Assembly: GCA_030017475.1 (NCBI GenBank)
Contig: JASEIO010000002.1
Span: 63,303-95,740 of the forward strand
Length of the DNA: 32,438 nt
Origin: a bacterium
Lineage (GTDB): Bacteria; UBA9089; JASEIO01
Direction of reading: 5' to 3'
The position numbers and the translations under genes are program-made. Under the pieces are notes generated by a model, which did not search any database, was not told the origin of the DNA, and worked only from the letters and a program-made list of their open reading frames with translations. Position 1 is the first letter of the stretch, and each line of letters begins with the position of its first letter. This document shows positions 7,463 through 15,251 of the stretch, in pieces.

Positions 7463-9412
7463 ATGGATATTAACAAACTAACCAAACTCGTAGCCTCCTA
7501 TAATCCCCCGGAAGATGTTGAATTGGTTAAAAGGGCATATAACTTTGCTAAATCCTGCCACAAAGACCAAAAACGCCTATCCGGGGATCCATTCATTCTC
7601 CATCCTTTGTCGGTTGCCTACATATTAGCTGAATTGAATTTAGACCCAGTCACAATCTCCGCTTCACTACTTCATGATTGTATTAAGGATACATCTACGG
7701 ATATTTCAAAAATTAAAGAGGTCTTTTCCGAAGAGCTTGCCTTTTTGGTAAAAGGAGTGAGTAAGGTTAGTAAGGTAGCAAGGGAAAGTAAAGAAAAACA
7801 GAAGATCGAGAATTTAAGAAGAATGCTTTTGGCTATGGCTGAAGATGTCAGGGTTATATTAATAAAACTTGCAGATAGATTACATAATATGAGAACATTG
7901 CATTCTTTAGATCAAGATAGCCAACTAAAGATCTCTCATGAAACCTTAGAAATTTATGCCCCTTTAGCTCATAGACTTGGAATAGGGAAAATAAAATGTG
8001 AATTAGAGGATTTAGCCTTTTCATACTTACAACCAGAGGCTTATGAGGATATAAAAGAAAGGGTGGCTTTGAGAATGGAAGAAAGAGAGGCGGAAATCCT
8101 TGAGATTAAAAAGCATCTGGATAGAAGGTTACGCCTTGCAGGAATTAAGGCTGAGATTTTAGGAAGGCCAAAACATCTCTATTCTATCTATTGCAAAATG
8201 CAATCTCATCGAGTAGGCTTTGATGAGATTTACGACCTGATAGGAATAAGAGTGATTGTCGATTCAGTGGAAGATTGCTATGGTACTTTGGGCATTATTC
8301 ATTCTTTATGGAAACCAATAAGCGGAAGATTTAAGGATTATATAAGTCTACCAAAGCAAAATATGTATCAATCCTTACATACTACAGTAGTTGGCAATAA
8401 AGGCAGACCCGTGGAATTGCAAATAAGGACACACGATATGGATAAGATTGCAGAATTTGGAGTAGCTTCGCATTGGCATTACAAAGAGGGTAAAAAGAAA
8501 GAATTGGATTTTACGGAAAGGATTTCATGGCTAAGACGTACATTGGAATGGCAAAAGGACATAACAACGGATGAGGATTTTATGGAGTCGATAAAGACGG
8601 ATCTATTTGCTGAGCGTGTCTTTGTTTTTACCCCTAAAGGTGAGATAAGGGATTTGCCTAAGAATTCTACCCCAATTGACTTTGCCTATTCTATCCATAC
8701 CGATATTGGTGACCATTGCGTAGGTGCTAAGGTTAATGGAAGGATTGTCCCATTGCACCATAAACTTTCATCAGGAGATATTGTAGAGATAATAACCTCT
8801 AAAACGTCTCACCCTTCCATTGATTGGTTGAAGCTTGTAACTACATCCAAAGCAAAGACAAAGATTAGACAGTGGATAAAAAGAGAAACCGAGAAACAAG
8901 AGGAGGATAAAACAAAGATTTTAGAAAAGAAACATCCGAAGAAACTTATTCCTAAAAAGAAGAAGATTAAGACTATCCTGGGGATACAGGGTATTTCGGA
9001 TATGGCCTTTAAATTTTCAAAATGCTGTAGCCCTTTACCAGGAGATGAGATAATTGGTTTTGTAACCCTAAATAGAGGGATATCTATTCATCGTAAAGAT
9101 TGCCCTAATATAAGAACAAATGATCCCTGTAAAATTTTACCTCTTTCTTGGGATGATGATGGAAAAGGGATATATGAAACGGGGATTTCTGTCTTAGCCT
9201 ATGATAGACAGGAGCTTCTCCAAGACCTATTAGCTTCTATATCTTCCACAAAGACAATTATTAATGAAGCCCATGGTAAAGCAAGAAAAGATGGTATGGC
9301 TGAATGTAGATTTAGTTTAATGATAGAAGGAAAGGAAAAGTTACATACTGTAATTAAAGGCTTAGAAAAGGTACGAAGTGTAGTTAAGGTCTGTCGTATC
9401 CAACCAAAATAG
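7463..9412 (+). CDS. rel: RSH-family (p)ppGpp synthetase/hydrolase with altered hydrolase motif
   Basis: Makes and possibly degrades the stringent-response alarmone. Domains in order: HD hydrolase (about 20-175; LHPLSVA with His47, His71-Asp72 and the LADRLHNM block), synthetase (about 225-345; GRPKHLYSIY, RFKDYI, YQSLHTT, ELQIRT), TGS (about 388-450), a Cys/His zinc-finger-like segment (SKCCSPLPGDEI, HRKDCPNI, about 510-545) and a C-terminal ACT domain. 649 aa, shorter than the usual 700-740. The synthetase RxKD motif is the type seen in bifunctional enzymes. Oddities: the usual HDxxED motif reads HDCIKD (Lys75 in place of Glu), and the usual NGYQSLHT reads NMYQSLHT. The final G of its TAG stop is also base 1 of tRNA-Arg. 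It follows secF by 2 bp. Confidence 0.93.
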   Translation: MDINKLTKLVASYNPPEDVELVKRAYNFAKSCHKDQKRLSGDPFILHPLSVAYILAELNLDPVTISASLLHDCIKDTSTDISKIKEVFSEELAFLVKGVSKVSKVARESKEKQKIENLRRMLLAMAEDVRVILIKLADRLHNMRTLHSLDQDSQLKISHETLEIYAPLAHRLGIGKIKCELEDLAFSYLQPEAYEDIKERVALRMEEREAEILEIKKHLDRRLRLAGIKAEILGRPKHLYSIYCKMQSHRVGFDEIYDLIGIRVIVDSVEDCYGTLGIIHSLWKPISGRFKDYISLPKQNMYQSLHTTVVGNKGRPVELQIRTHDMDKIAEFGVASHWHYKEGKKKELDFTERISWLRRTLEWQKDITTDEDFMESIKTDLFAERVFVFTPKGEIRDLPKNSTPIDFAYSIHTDIGDHCVGAKVNGRIVPLHHKLSSGDIVEIITSKTSHPSIDWLKLVTTSKAKTKIRQWIKRETEKQEEDKTKILEKKHPKKLIPKKKKIKTILGIQGISDMAFKFSKCCSPLPGDEIIGFVTLNRGISIHRKDCPNIRTNDPCKILPLSWDDDGKGIYETGISVLAYDRQELLQDLLASISSTKTIINEAHGKARKDGMAECRFSLMIEGKEKLHTVIKGLEKVRSVVKVCRIQPK

Positions 9413-9486
9413 CGCCCGTAGCTCAGTTAGGATAGAGCAGCGGTTTCCTAAACCGCGTGTCGGAGGTTCAAATCCTCTCGGGCGCA
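9412..9486 (+). tRNA. tRNA-Arg (anticodon CCT)
   Basis: Full cloverleaf: acceptor GCGCCCG pairs with CGGGCGC, D arm GCTC/GAGC, anticodon stem GCGGT/ACCGC with loop TTCCTAA giving anticodon CCT (reads AGG), T arm GGAGG/CCTCT with TTCAAAT, discriminator A. No CCA is encoded. Its first base is the last base of the RSH stop codon, so the gene lies inside the plus-strand operon and must be cut out of the transcript. Confidence 0.97.
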
Positions 9487-9510
9487 TTGGAATAGTTGTT
9501 AGAGGGAGTT

Positions 9511-11133
9511 ATGAAACTACGAGGCTTTCAATCCGTTAAAGTAAAAGAGATTCAAAACATAGGTTTTGTTAATGATTACATAACTGCACCCGATTTGGTA
9601 AAGGACTATTTTCATTATCTGCCAGACGAGGTAGAGAATTTTATGGAAGATTTAAAGACCCGAGTTTCTTTTGGTCTTGGGTCTTATCTATGGCAATACA
9701 ATCAAGAGATGGGGGCAAAAGAAGATACCTTGAAGAATATAGAACACTTAACTGAAAAGAGAAGTTTTGTAATAATGACTGGGCAGCAGCCAGGTTTATT
9801 AACTGGTCCCCTTTACTCTATCTATAAGGCAATTCATGCCATAAAACTTGCCAATTCTCTATCTTTTGAATATCAGACTAAATTTATCCCTATTTTTTGG
9901 AATGAATCTCAGGATTCTGATTGGAAAGAGGTAAATCATTTTAATATATTGGCAGATGGAGAAATTCAAAGATTAGAATTTCAAACTGATAGAGAAGGCC
10001 TTCCGTTTGGAGATATCCCCATAGAAGATTATTCGGAATTTTTAGATAAAGTAGACAAGACCTTTCCTACTACAAAATTTAAGACTGTTTGTTTGGATTT
10101 GATTAAAGACACAGCCAATTCTGCAGTTACCTTCTCTGATTGGTTTACCTGCCTACTCCTTCAATTATTCTCCGATTATGGGTTAGTAGTAGTTTGTCCA
10201 AGTAAAAGGCCTTTTAAAAGATTATTAATTCCATTTTATCAAAAAGAACTTGAGGATCCAATAGCTACAACGACTATGTTGAATAAGGCAGGGGATTTAC
10301 TGGAGGCGCGAGGTTATAAAAGAAAGATACATAAAAAGCCCTTGCTTTGTAACTTTTTCCTAAAAGAAGATGGAAAAAGAGAAAATGTAACATTTGAAGG
10401 TGCAGAATTTAGAACACAAACACATACCTTTCCTTGGTCAAAGATGTTAGAGATATTGAAAAGCGAACCAGAAAGATTTAGTACTGGGGTTGCATTACGT
10501 CCCGTAGCAGCCAGTTTCCTATTTCCTATAATTGGGTATGTAGCAGGTCCAAATGAACTTTGTTATTTTGCTCAATTAAAAGAGGTGTTTTCACGCCATG
10601 GGTTAAAGATGCCTATCATTTTCCCAAGAACCAGCCTCACCATATTAGAACCAGGGGTAACAAATGTATTGGAAAAACATCTCGTAAGATTAAGTAGTTT
10701 GATCGAAGAGGATATCGAATCCTTTATTAATAGACGAATAAAGGAAAAGATGGGAAGAGAGATAGATGAAAAGTTTTTAAATGTAAAACATGAGGTTTCG
10801 GATTTAATCAATAACCTAAATAAGATAGTGAAAGATTATGATCAAACCTTATGTGCCTCTTTAGATAAATTAAAAGGAAGATTTGCACATGACTTAGAGG
10901 AGATAGAAGATAAAATAGTAAAAGGTATTAAGAAAAGGGAAATGGCCTTTACCCAACAGATCTATAAGATAAAAAACAGTATCTATCCAGATAATTCCTT
11001 ACAAGAAAGAACCTTAAATATATTCCACTTCCTATTAAGATATGGGTTAGATTTTATTAAAGCACTATTCAATGCCTTTCCCTTAGATTATTATAAACAT
11101 CATTTCCTTTCTCTTGAATTAGAGGAGGAATAG
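9511..11133 (+). CDS. bshC: BshC-family putative cysteine-adding enzyme of bacillithiol synthesis
   Basis: In bacilli BshC joins cysteine to glucosaminyl-malate in the last step of bacillithiol synthesis. 540 aa from ATG 9511, chosen for the AGAGGGAG site; an in-frame TTG lies 15 bp upstream. Family hallmarks: MTGQQPGLLTGPLYSIYKAI at about 89-108, PIFWNESQDSDWKEVNHF at about 130-147, LRPVAASFLFPIIGYVAGPN near 330, then a long coiled-coil region (about 400-500) and a C-terminal helical part. Most BshC proteins that I know have E-D-H-D where this protein has Q-D-S-D, so the nucleotide-binding-like core is altered. It sits 1 bp upstream of a ruined bshA. bshB is not in the window. The fold assignment is strong; the reaction is uncertain. 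Confidence 0.85.
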   Translation: MKLRGFQSVKVKEIQNIGFVNDYITAPDLVKDYFHYLPDEVENFMEDLKTRVSFGLGSYLWQYNQEMGAKEDTLKNIEHLTEKRSFVIMTGQQPGLLTGPLYSIYKAIHAIKLANSLSFEYQTKFIPIFWNESQDSDWKEVNHFNILADGEIQRLEFQTDREGLPFGDIPIEDYSEFLDKVDKTFPTTKFKTVCLDLIKDTANSAVTFSDWFTCLLLQLFSDYGLVVVCPSKRPFKRLLIPFYQKELEDPIATTTMLNKAGDLLEARGYKRKIHKKPLLCNFFLKEDGKRENVTFEGAEFRTQTHTFPWSKMLEILKSEPERFSTGVALRPVAASFLFPIIGYVAGPNELCYFAQLKEVFSRHGLKMPIIFPRTSLTILEPGVTNVLEKHLVRLSSLIEEDIESFINRRIKEKMGREIDEKFLNVKHEVSDLINNLNKIVKDYDQTLCASLDKLKGRFAHDLEEIEDKIVKGIKKREMAFTQQIYKIKNSIYPDNSLQERTLNIFHFLLRYGLDFIKALFNAFPLDYYKHHFLSLELEEE

Positions 11134-11134
11134 T

Positions 11135-11781
11135 TTGAAGATTGGGATTGTTTGTTATCCTACTTTTTATCCTTTCTATACCCTTTCCTTAGCCTCGAAG
11201 ATATGTGAGGTTATACAGAAACATGGTACTGACATCCACTTGGTAGGATCGGACCCTTCTTATAAAAAAATAACCAGGCGCGAATTTGGAATAGATCAAC
11301 CCATAAAAGTCATTCATAACTTTGTTGATACAAATAGATTTTCCAACCGTAATAATGAAAATCTTGGAAAACGTTACGCAGAAAATGGAGAGAAGATTAT
11401 AGCCCATGTGTCAAATTTTAGGGATGTAAAAAGGATTCCGGATTTGATTAAGTATTCCAGATAATCTCAAAAGACATTCCAGCAAAACCCCTTTTGATTG
11501 GCGATGGTCAAGAAAGGGTTTATATTGAAGAGATGGTTAAAAAACTTCCGTTTTGTAATAAGGTCCTATTTTTAGGAGAAATAGATGATATACAATCTAT
11601 CCTTGCGGCAGCAGACTTATTTTTATTAACCTCAGAGGTTGAATCATTTGGTTTAGCCTGTTTGGAGGCGATGGCTTGCGGTGTACCAGTTGTAGCTACA
11701 CAGGTTGGAGGATTGCCTGAAGTTATTGAAAATGGCAAATCTGGATTTTTGGTCAAGGTAGGAGACATAGAATTATCTTGA
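11135..11781 (+). pseudogene. bshA: Degenerate bshA (GT4 glycosyltransferase of bacillithiol synthesis)
   Basis: BshA attaches GlcNAc to malate, the first step in bacillithiol synthesis. Only fragments remain, in order. KIGIVCYPT (start) is joined directly to LSLASKICEV, losing about 50 family residues. That joins HGTDIHLVGSDPSYKKITR (about 35-40 lost), which joins REFGIDQPIKVIHNFVDTNRF (about 20 lost). The text then runs to KRIPDLI, where one base is missing near 11450-11452: the frame ends at TAA 11462 while homology continues in the next frame from 11452 (VFQIISKDIPAKPLLIGDG). The rest covers the donor-binding EALEAMACGVPVVAT-like region (here CLEAMACGVPVVAT) and stops at VGDIELS, short of the usual C-terminal helices. 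About 500 of some 1,140 bp are gone. TTG start after AGGAGGA, 1 bp past bshC. Residue losses are estimated from memory of the family. Confidence 0.85.
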
Positions 11782-11806
11782 CATAAGTAACTAAATCCTG
11801 TACACT
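11778..11806 (+). promoter_or_regulatory. Promoter of tRNA-Val
   Basis: TTGACA (11778-11783), a 17-bp spacer and TACACT (11801-11806), ending 40 bp before the tRNA. The -35 box overlaps the stop codon TGA (11779-11781) of the bshA remnant, so the truncated end of bshA and this promoter share sequence. Confidence 0.6.
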
Positions 11807-11846
11807 ATACATAGCTAAAAAACATTTCTTTTATTTGAAGTTATAT

Positions 11847-11920
11847 GGGTGGGTAGCTCAAATGGTTAGAGTACCTGCGTCACATGCAGGGGGTTACAGG
11901 TTCAAGTCCTGTTCCACCCA
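11847..11920 (+). tRNA. tRNA-Val (anticodon CAC)
   Basis: Cloverleaf: acceptor GGGTGGG with TCCACCC, D arm GCTC/GAGT, anticodon stem CCTGC/GCAGG around loop GTCACAT (anticodon CAC, reads GTG), variable GGGTT, T arm ACAGG/CCTGT with TTCAAGT, discriminator A, no encoded CCA. Position 32 is G facing T38, which is less common than a pyrimidine at 32. Confidence 0.95.
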
Positions 11921-12037
11921 CTTATCTGTGTACACTACTTATACTTACTTAACCGGAATTGTTTAAATGATGTGTGTTGTGGAAAAACATAGGTTCAGGG
12001 AAATAGATTTAATTATTAAAAATACCTCTTCCTGATG

Positions 12038-12064
12038 AGTGCATCTAAATAGATGCACTTTTTT
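12038..12064 (+). terminator. Intrinsic terminator after tRNA-Val
   Basis: Arms AGTGCATCTA and TAGATGCACT form a perfect 10-bp inverted repeat around AA, followed by a T run to 12064. It should end the tRNA-Val transcript. It is the only clear Rho-independent terminator I see. An ATG at 12053 lies within its right arm, which argues against that ATG as a start for the next gene. Confidence 0.85.
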
Positions 12065-12082
12065 AATATTGATCAAGAGGTT

Positions 12083-12796
12083 ATGGAATTGGAAGAGCAA
12101 ATAAGACTTTTAGTAAACTTACAAAAAACTGACCTATCTATTGATAAATTAGAAGGTACAATAAATGACATACCAAAGAAGATAGAAGAATGGGGAAGGG
12201 AGTTTAAAAAGAAAGAGGCAGATCTTGAGACTATGAAACAGGGGCTAGAAACATTAACGAGAGATTTGAGATCAAAGGAAAGGAAGCTAATAAGTACAAA
12301 CGAAGATTTAAAGAGATACGGAGAGAAAATTTATAAAGTAAAAACCCAAAAAGAGATGGTGGCCTTAGATCATGAAATTGATTTAACCAGGAAAGAAAAA
12401 GATAGATTAGAGAATAGAATCATTGAGTTAATGGAAGAGACTGAAAACCTATCTCTTGAGATTGAAAAAAGGGAGCGGGAATTGAATGCTGAAAAAGAAA
12501 GACTTGCAATGCGAGAAAAGGAATATCAAGAGAAACTTTCGAAAAATAAAAAAGAGTTAGATTTACTTCTTACTGAGAAAAACGGAATAGTAAGCAAAGT
12601 AAGGAAGGATCTCCTGGCATTGTATGAAAAGTTAAGGAAGAACAAAAATAATTTAGCTATCGTCCCGATAAAAAACGAGGCCTGCCAGGGATGTTTTATG
12701 ACCATTCCACCCCAAGTGATAAATGAAGTTAAAATGAATGAAAAACTTATTAGATGTGAGAATTGTGTGCGGATTCTTTATTGGGAAAAGGAATGA
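12083..12796 (+). CDS. Coiled-coil protein with C-terminal C4 zinc ribbon (CT398 family)
   Basis: Role not established; proteins of this family are often encoded beside RNase H-like genes, as here. 237 aa: residues 5-190 are almost entirely Lys/Glu-rich heptads (long antiparallel coiled coil), then ACQGCFMTIPPQVINEV at about 199-215 and the terminal CENCVRILYWEKE, giving a C-x2-C plus C-x2-C zinc ribbon. The in-frame ATG at 12053 is inside the terminator stem, so I place the start at ATG 12083. AAGAGG lies only 2 bp before it, so a TTG at 12089 is a possible alternative with better spacing. Overlaps the RNase HI gene by 4 bp (ATGA). The fold is reminiscent of nucleic-acid-associated proteins, but that is inference. 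Confidence 0.85.
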   Translation: MELEEQIRLLVNLQKTDLSIDKLEGTINDIPKKIEEWGREFKKKEADLETMKQGLETLTRDLRSKERKLISTNEDLKRYGEKIYKVKTQKEMVALDHEIDLTRKEKDRLENRIIELMEETENLSLEIEKRERELNAEKERLAMREKEYQEKLSKNKKELDLLLTEKNGIVSKVRKDLLALYEKLRKNKNNLAIVPIKNEACQGCFMTIPPQVINEVKMNEKLIRCENCVRILYWEKE

Positions 12797-13344
12797 AGGA
12801 AATAAAAGGCTTTCCTATATATCAGATTCTTGATTGGTTAGGAGAAGGAAAAACCTATGATGAAATAACTAAGGCGTATTCCTTAACTGCGCAAGACATA
12901 TTATCTGCTATTAAATATGCTGCCTCATCTCTTCGACCTAAAAGGGTTCCTAACCTAACTATTTATATCGATGGCTCATCCTGTGGTAATCCTGGACCAA
13001 GTGGCGTAGGAATAATAATCCATAATGGTAAAAAGGTGATAGAGAGACTAAGTTCGTATATTGGTAAAGCTACTAATAATATTTCGGAATACAAGGCCTT
13101 AATCCTTGCCCTCCAATACGCCAAAAGGTTAGAAAGTGAAAGCCTTACAATCTTCAGTGATTCAAAACTAATGGTTAACCAAATCAATGGAAGGTATATG
13201 GTTAAAAATAAGGCCTTAAAAAGGTTTTATAACGAAGCCAAGCAGTTGATAAACGAATTTAGTGAATTTACCCTTCGATACATTCCACGAGAACATAATA
13301 AGGAAGCTAATAGATTAGCCAATCAAGCTTCCTTAGGGAAATAG
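12793..13344 (+). CDS. RNase HI-family protein with N-terminal helical domain
   Basis: Expected to cut the RNA strand of RNA/DNA hybrids. From ATG 12793 (183 aa): residues 8-45 are a small helical domain resembling DUF433 (LDWLGEGKTYDEITKAYSL), and residues 55-180 the RNase H fold. Catalytic positions: Asp60 (IYIDGSS), Glu99 (ISEYKAL), Asp123 (FSDSKLMV). The fourth, normally Asp in the EADRLAN-type motif, is Asn173 (EANRLAN). The start was chosen for the ATGA overlap with the zinc-ribbon gene rather than a GTG 30 bp upstream. It is followed 34 bp later by tRNA-Leu. It may be the YpdQ-like or a housekeeping RNase HI; which one is unclear. Confidence 0.85.
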   Translation: MKEIKGFPIYQILDWLGEGKTYDEITKAYSLTAQDILSAIKYAASSLRPKRVPNLTIYIDGSSCGNPGPSGVGIIIHNGKKVIERLSSYIGKATNNISEYKALILALQYAKRLESESLTIFSDSKLMVNQINGRYMVKNKALKRFYNEAKQLINEFSEFTLRYIPREHNKEANRLANQASLGK

Positions 13345-13378
13345 GTGTATAAGGAAATAAAGGTATATCTAAAGATGA

Positions 13379-13462
13379 GCCGAAGTGGTGGAATTGGTAG
13401 ACACGTGGCGTTCAGGGCGCCATGAGGCTCGCCTCATAGGGGTTCAAATCCCCTCTTCGGCA
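13379..13462 (+). tRNA. tRNA-Leu (anticodon CAG)
   Basis: Type II tRNA: acceptor GCCGAAG with CTTCGGC, D arm GTGG/CAC, anticodon stem TGGCG/CGCCA with loop TTCAGGG (anticodon CAG, reads CTG), long variable arm TGAGGCTCGCCTCA, T arm AGGGG/CCCCT with TTCAAAT, discriminator A, no CCA. Confidence 0.97.
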
Positions 13463-13672
13463 CTAGAGGTAGAAAGGCAAGAACATATACTGTATCAAGT
13501 TTCTCCCCTATCCGAGGATTCCTACCTGATGGTTACTTACCCTTCCAGACAATCTTGTGAGTTAGTTTTCCTTTAAGTCTTCTAAAAATACCTCGCTTCA
13601 TATCTATCTTCTGATCAGTGTGTAGTATTTTACTTGCTTCTTGAGAAGTTTTATGTTAATTTATTTACTACT
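13463..13672. other. Intergenic stretch without a recognisable gene
   Basis: 210 bp between tRNA-Leu and comEC. I find no convincing reading frame, terminator, riboswitch or RNase P-type signature. An apparent frame running out of the tRNA is an artefact (see rejected items). Confidence 0.6.
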
Positions 13673-15250
13673 ATGGATAAACCAGTAATAAAGATTACTA
13701 TCTCCTATATCTTTGGAATAATCTTGGGTTATTATCTTAACCCTTCCCTTTACCTTTTATTTGGAGGAATAATCACCCTTTTTATAATAAGTATAGTTCT
13801 CCTTCTTCTGTCTCAAAAAAAACTAATTACATTATCTTTACTCTCCGCTTTTATATTAATTGGCTTCCTATATTATGAAATAGCCACCTACACCCGTTCT
13901 CCACGCCATTTGGTTAATCTCCTATCGAACGAAAAGGTCTGCTTGACAGGGGTTGTTTGTAAGGATCCTGACGTAAGAAGGAATAAGGTTATTTTGGTTA
14001 TTAAACCTGAGCGACTTGCGAATTTTACAAACCCAAAAGGTCTTGTCCAAGCAACTGTTTATAATCCATCCTTTACCTTTCATTTTGGAGATCGAATTAA
14101 ACTTACCACTATGTTATATCTTCCTAAAAGACCAAAAAAAACGGATGATTTTGATTATAGAAGTTATTTGGCAAGAAAAAATATTTATGCTTTAGGGAAG
14201 GCTTCGGGTGAAGAGGTGACAAAACTTGGAAGAGGTAAGGTGAATCCAATTTTGGGATTTGCCATGTTAATTAAGCATAAAATGATTGAGATAATAAGAC
14301 GGACTATGCCAGAAGAGGCAAGTTCTCTATTACTAGGGATTATGCTTGGGGAGCAAAAGGTCCTCTCTTACAAACTTCGACAGATATTTATGGAAACAGG
14401 TGTATTTCATATATTGGCAGTTTCTGGATTGCATGTAGGATTAGTTGGTTTTATAGTTTTCGGTTTTGGCCGGAAGATCCTTAGATTTCCTAGAAAATTT
14501 ACCGCCGGGTTGACCATTTTTTCGATAGTTTTATACACCTTAATTACTGGTCTGCGTCCTTCAGTAGTTAGAGCTGGGATAATGGCTGCGGGAACGCTAT
14601 CATGTCTCCTTATTGATCGATCGAGTGGTATCTATAACCGCTTAAGTTTAGCCTGTTTAATTATCCTTTTAGCTAACCCCAAAGGTTTATTTGATGTAGG
14701 ATTTCAGTTGTCGTTTATAGCCACCTTTGGGATAATCTACTTAACTACCTATTTTGATAAGTGTTTCAGAAGGCATTTACCATTAAAGATAGAAGAGGAG
14801 GTAAAATCTCAACATATTAGATTATACCTAAAACCTCTATTCAAATGGATAGGGGTTATGCTAATGGTATCTATATCTGCCCAACTCACTATTATCCCAT
14901 TATTATCCTATTATTTCCAGAGGATTCCTCTATACTCTGTGGTTGCAAATCTATGGGTAGTTCCATTAGTTGGAGTATTATTAGGTTTAGGTTTTGCTAC
15001 TATCATTCTCTCTCCAATAAGCCTATCCTTAGCAAAATTATTTGGTGGTTTAAATTCTTTAGTAGTTATGATATTAATAAAATCCGTACAACTCATATCC
15101 AATATTCCCCATGCTTCAATCAATCCTCCAGAAATCTTTCGGTCCGAGATGGTCATTTTTGGCTATTATTCATTAGGAATCCTTTTTACTGAACTACACC
15201 TTTTACATATAAAAAAGCGAGAGAAAGTGTTCACTGAATTCAGGATTTGA
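13673..15250 (+). CDS. comEC: ComEC/Rec2-family DNA-uptake channel, without the metallo-beta-lactamase domain
   Basis: Inner-membrane channel thought to pass single-stranded DNA into the cytoplasm during transformation. 525 aa from ATG 13673; no clear ribosome site, and a TTG at 13634 is an alternative. N-terminal helices (about 5-75), an OB-like DUF4131 region (about 85-190), then the Competence domain with SSLLLGIMLGEQKVLSYKL near 216, FHILAVSGLHVGLVGFIV near 244, TGLRPSVVRAGIMA near 293 and FDVGFQLSFIATFGIIYL near 342, followed by more helices to the end. The C-terminal metallo-beta-lactamase domain of full-length ComEC is absent, as in the shorter members of the family. tsaD starts 1 bp after its stop. 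Confidence 0.9.
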   Translation: MDKPVIKITISYIFGIILGYYLNPSLYLLFGGIITLFIISIVLLLLSQKKLITLSLLSAFILIGFLYYEIATYTRSPRHLVNLLSNEKVCLTGVVCKDPDVRRNKVILVIKPERLANFTNPKGLVQATVYNPSFTFHFGDRIKLTTMLYLPKRPKKTDDFDYRSYLARKNIYALGKASGEEVTKLGRGKVNPILGFAMLIKHKMIEIIRRTMPEEASSLLLGIMLGEQKVLSYKLRQIFMETGVFHILAVSGLHVGLVGFIVFGFGRKILRFPRKFTAGLTIFSIVLYTLITGLRPSVVRAGIMAAGTLSCLLIDRSSGIYNRLSLACLIILLANPKGLFDVGFQLSFIATFGIIYLTTYFDKCFRRHLPLKIEEEVKSQHIRLYLKPLFKWIGVMLMVSISAQLTIIPLLSYYFQRIPLYSVVANLWVVPLVGVLLGLGFATIILSPISLSLAKLFGGLNSLVVMILIKSVQLISNIPHASINPPEIFRSEMVIFGYYSLGILFTELHLLHIKKREKVFTEFRI

Positions 15251-15251
15251 T

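Noticed and set aside
12053-12082. ATG 12053 as start of the zinc-ribbon gene
   Set aside because: It lies in the right arm of a strong intrinsic terminator, so transcripts including it would be mostly terminated; family similarity begins near 12083.
13385-13576. Small reading frame starting in tRNA-Leu (opening MVELVDTW)
   Set aside because: It is a translation of the tRNA-Leu gene itself; this peptide opening is a well-known artefact of tRNA-Leu/Ser genes.
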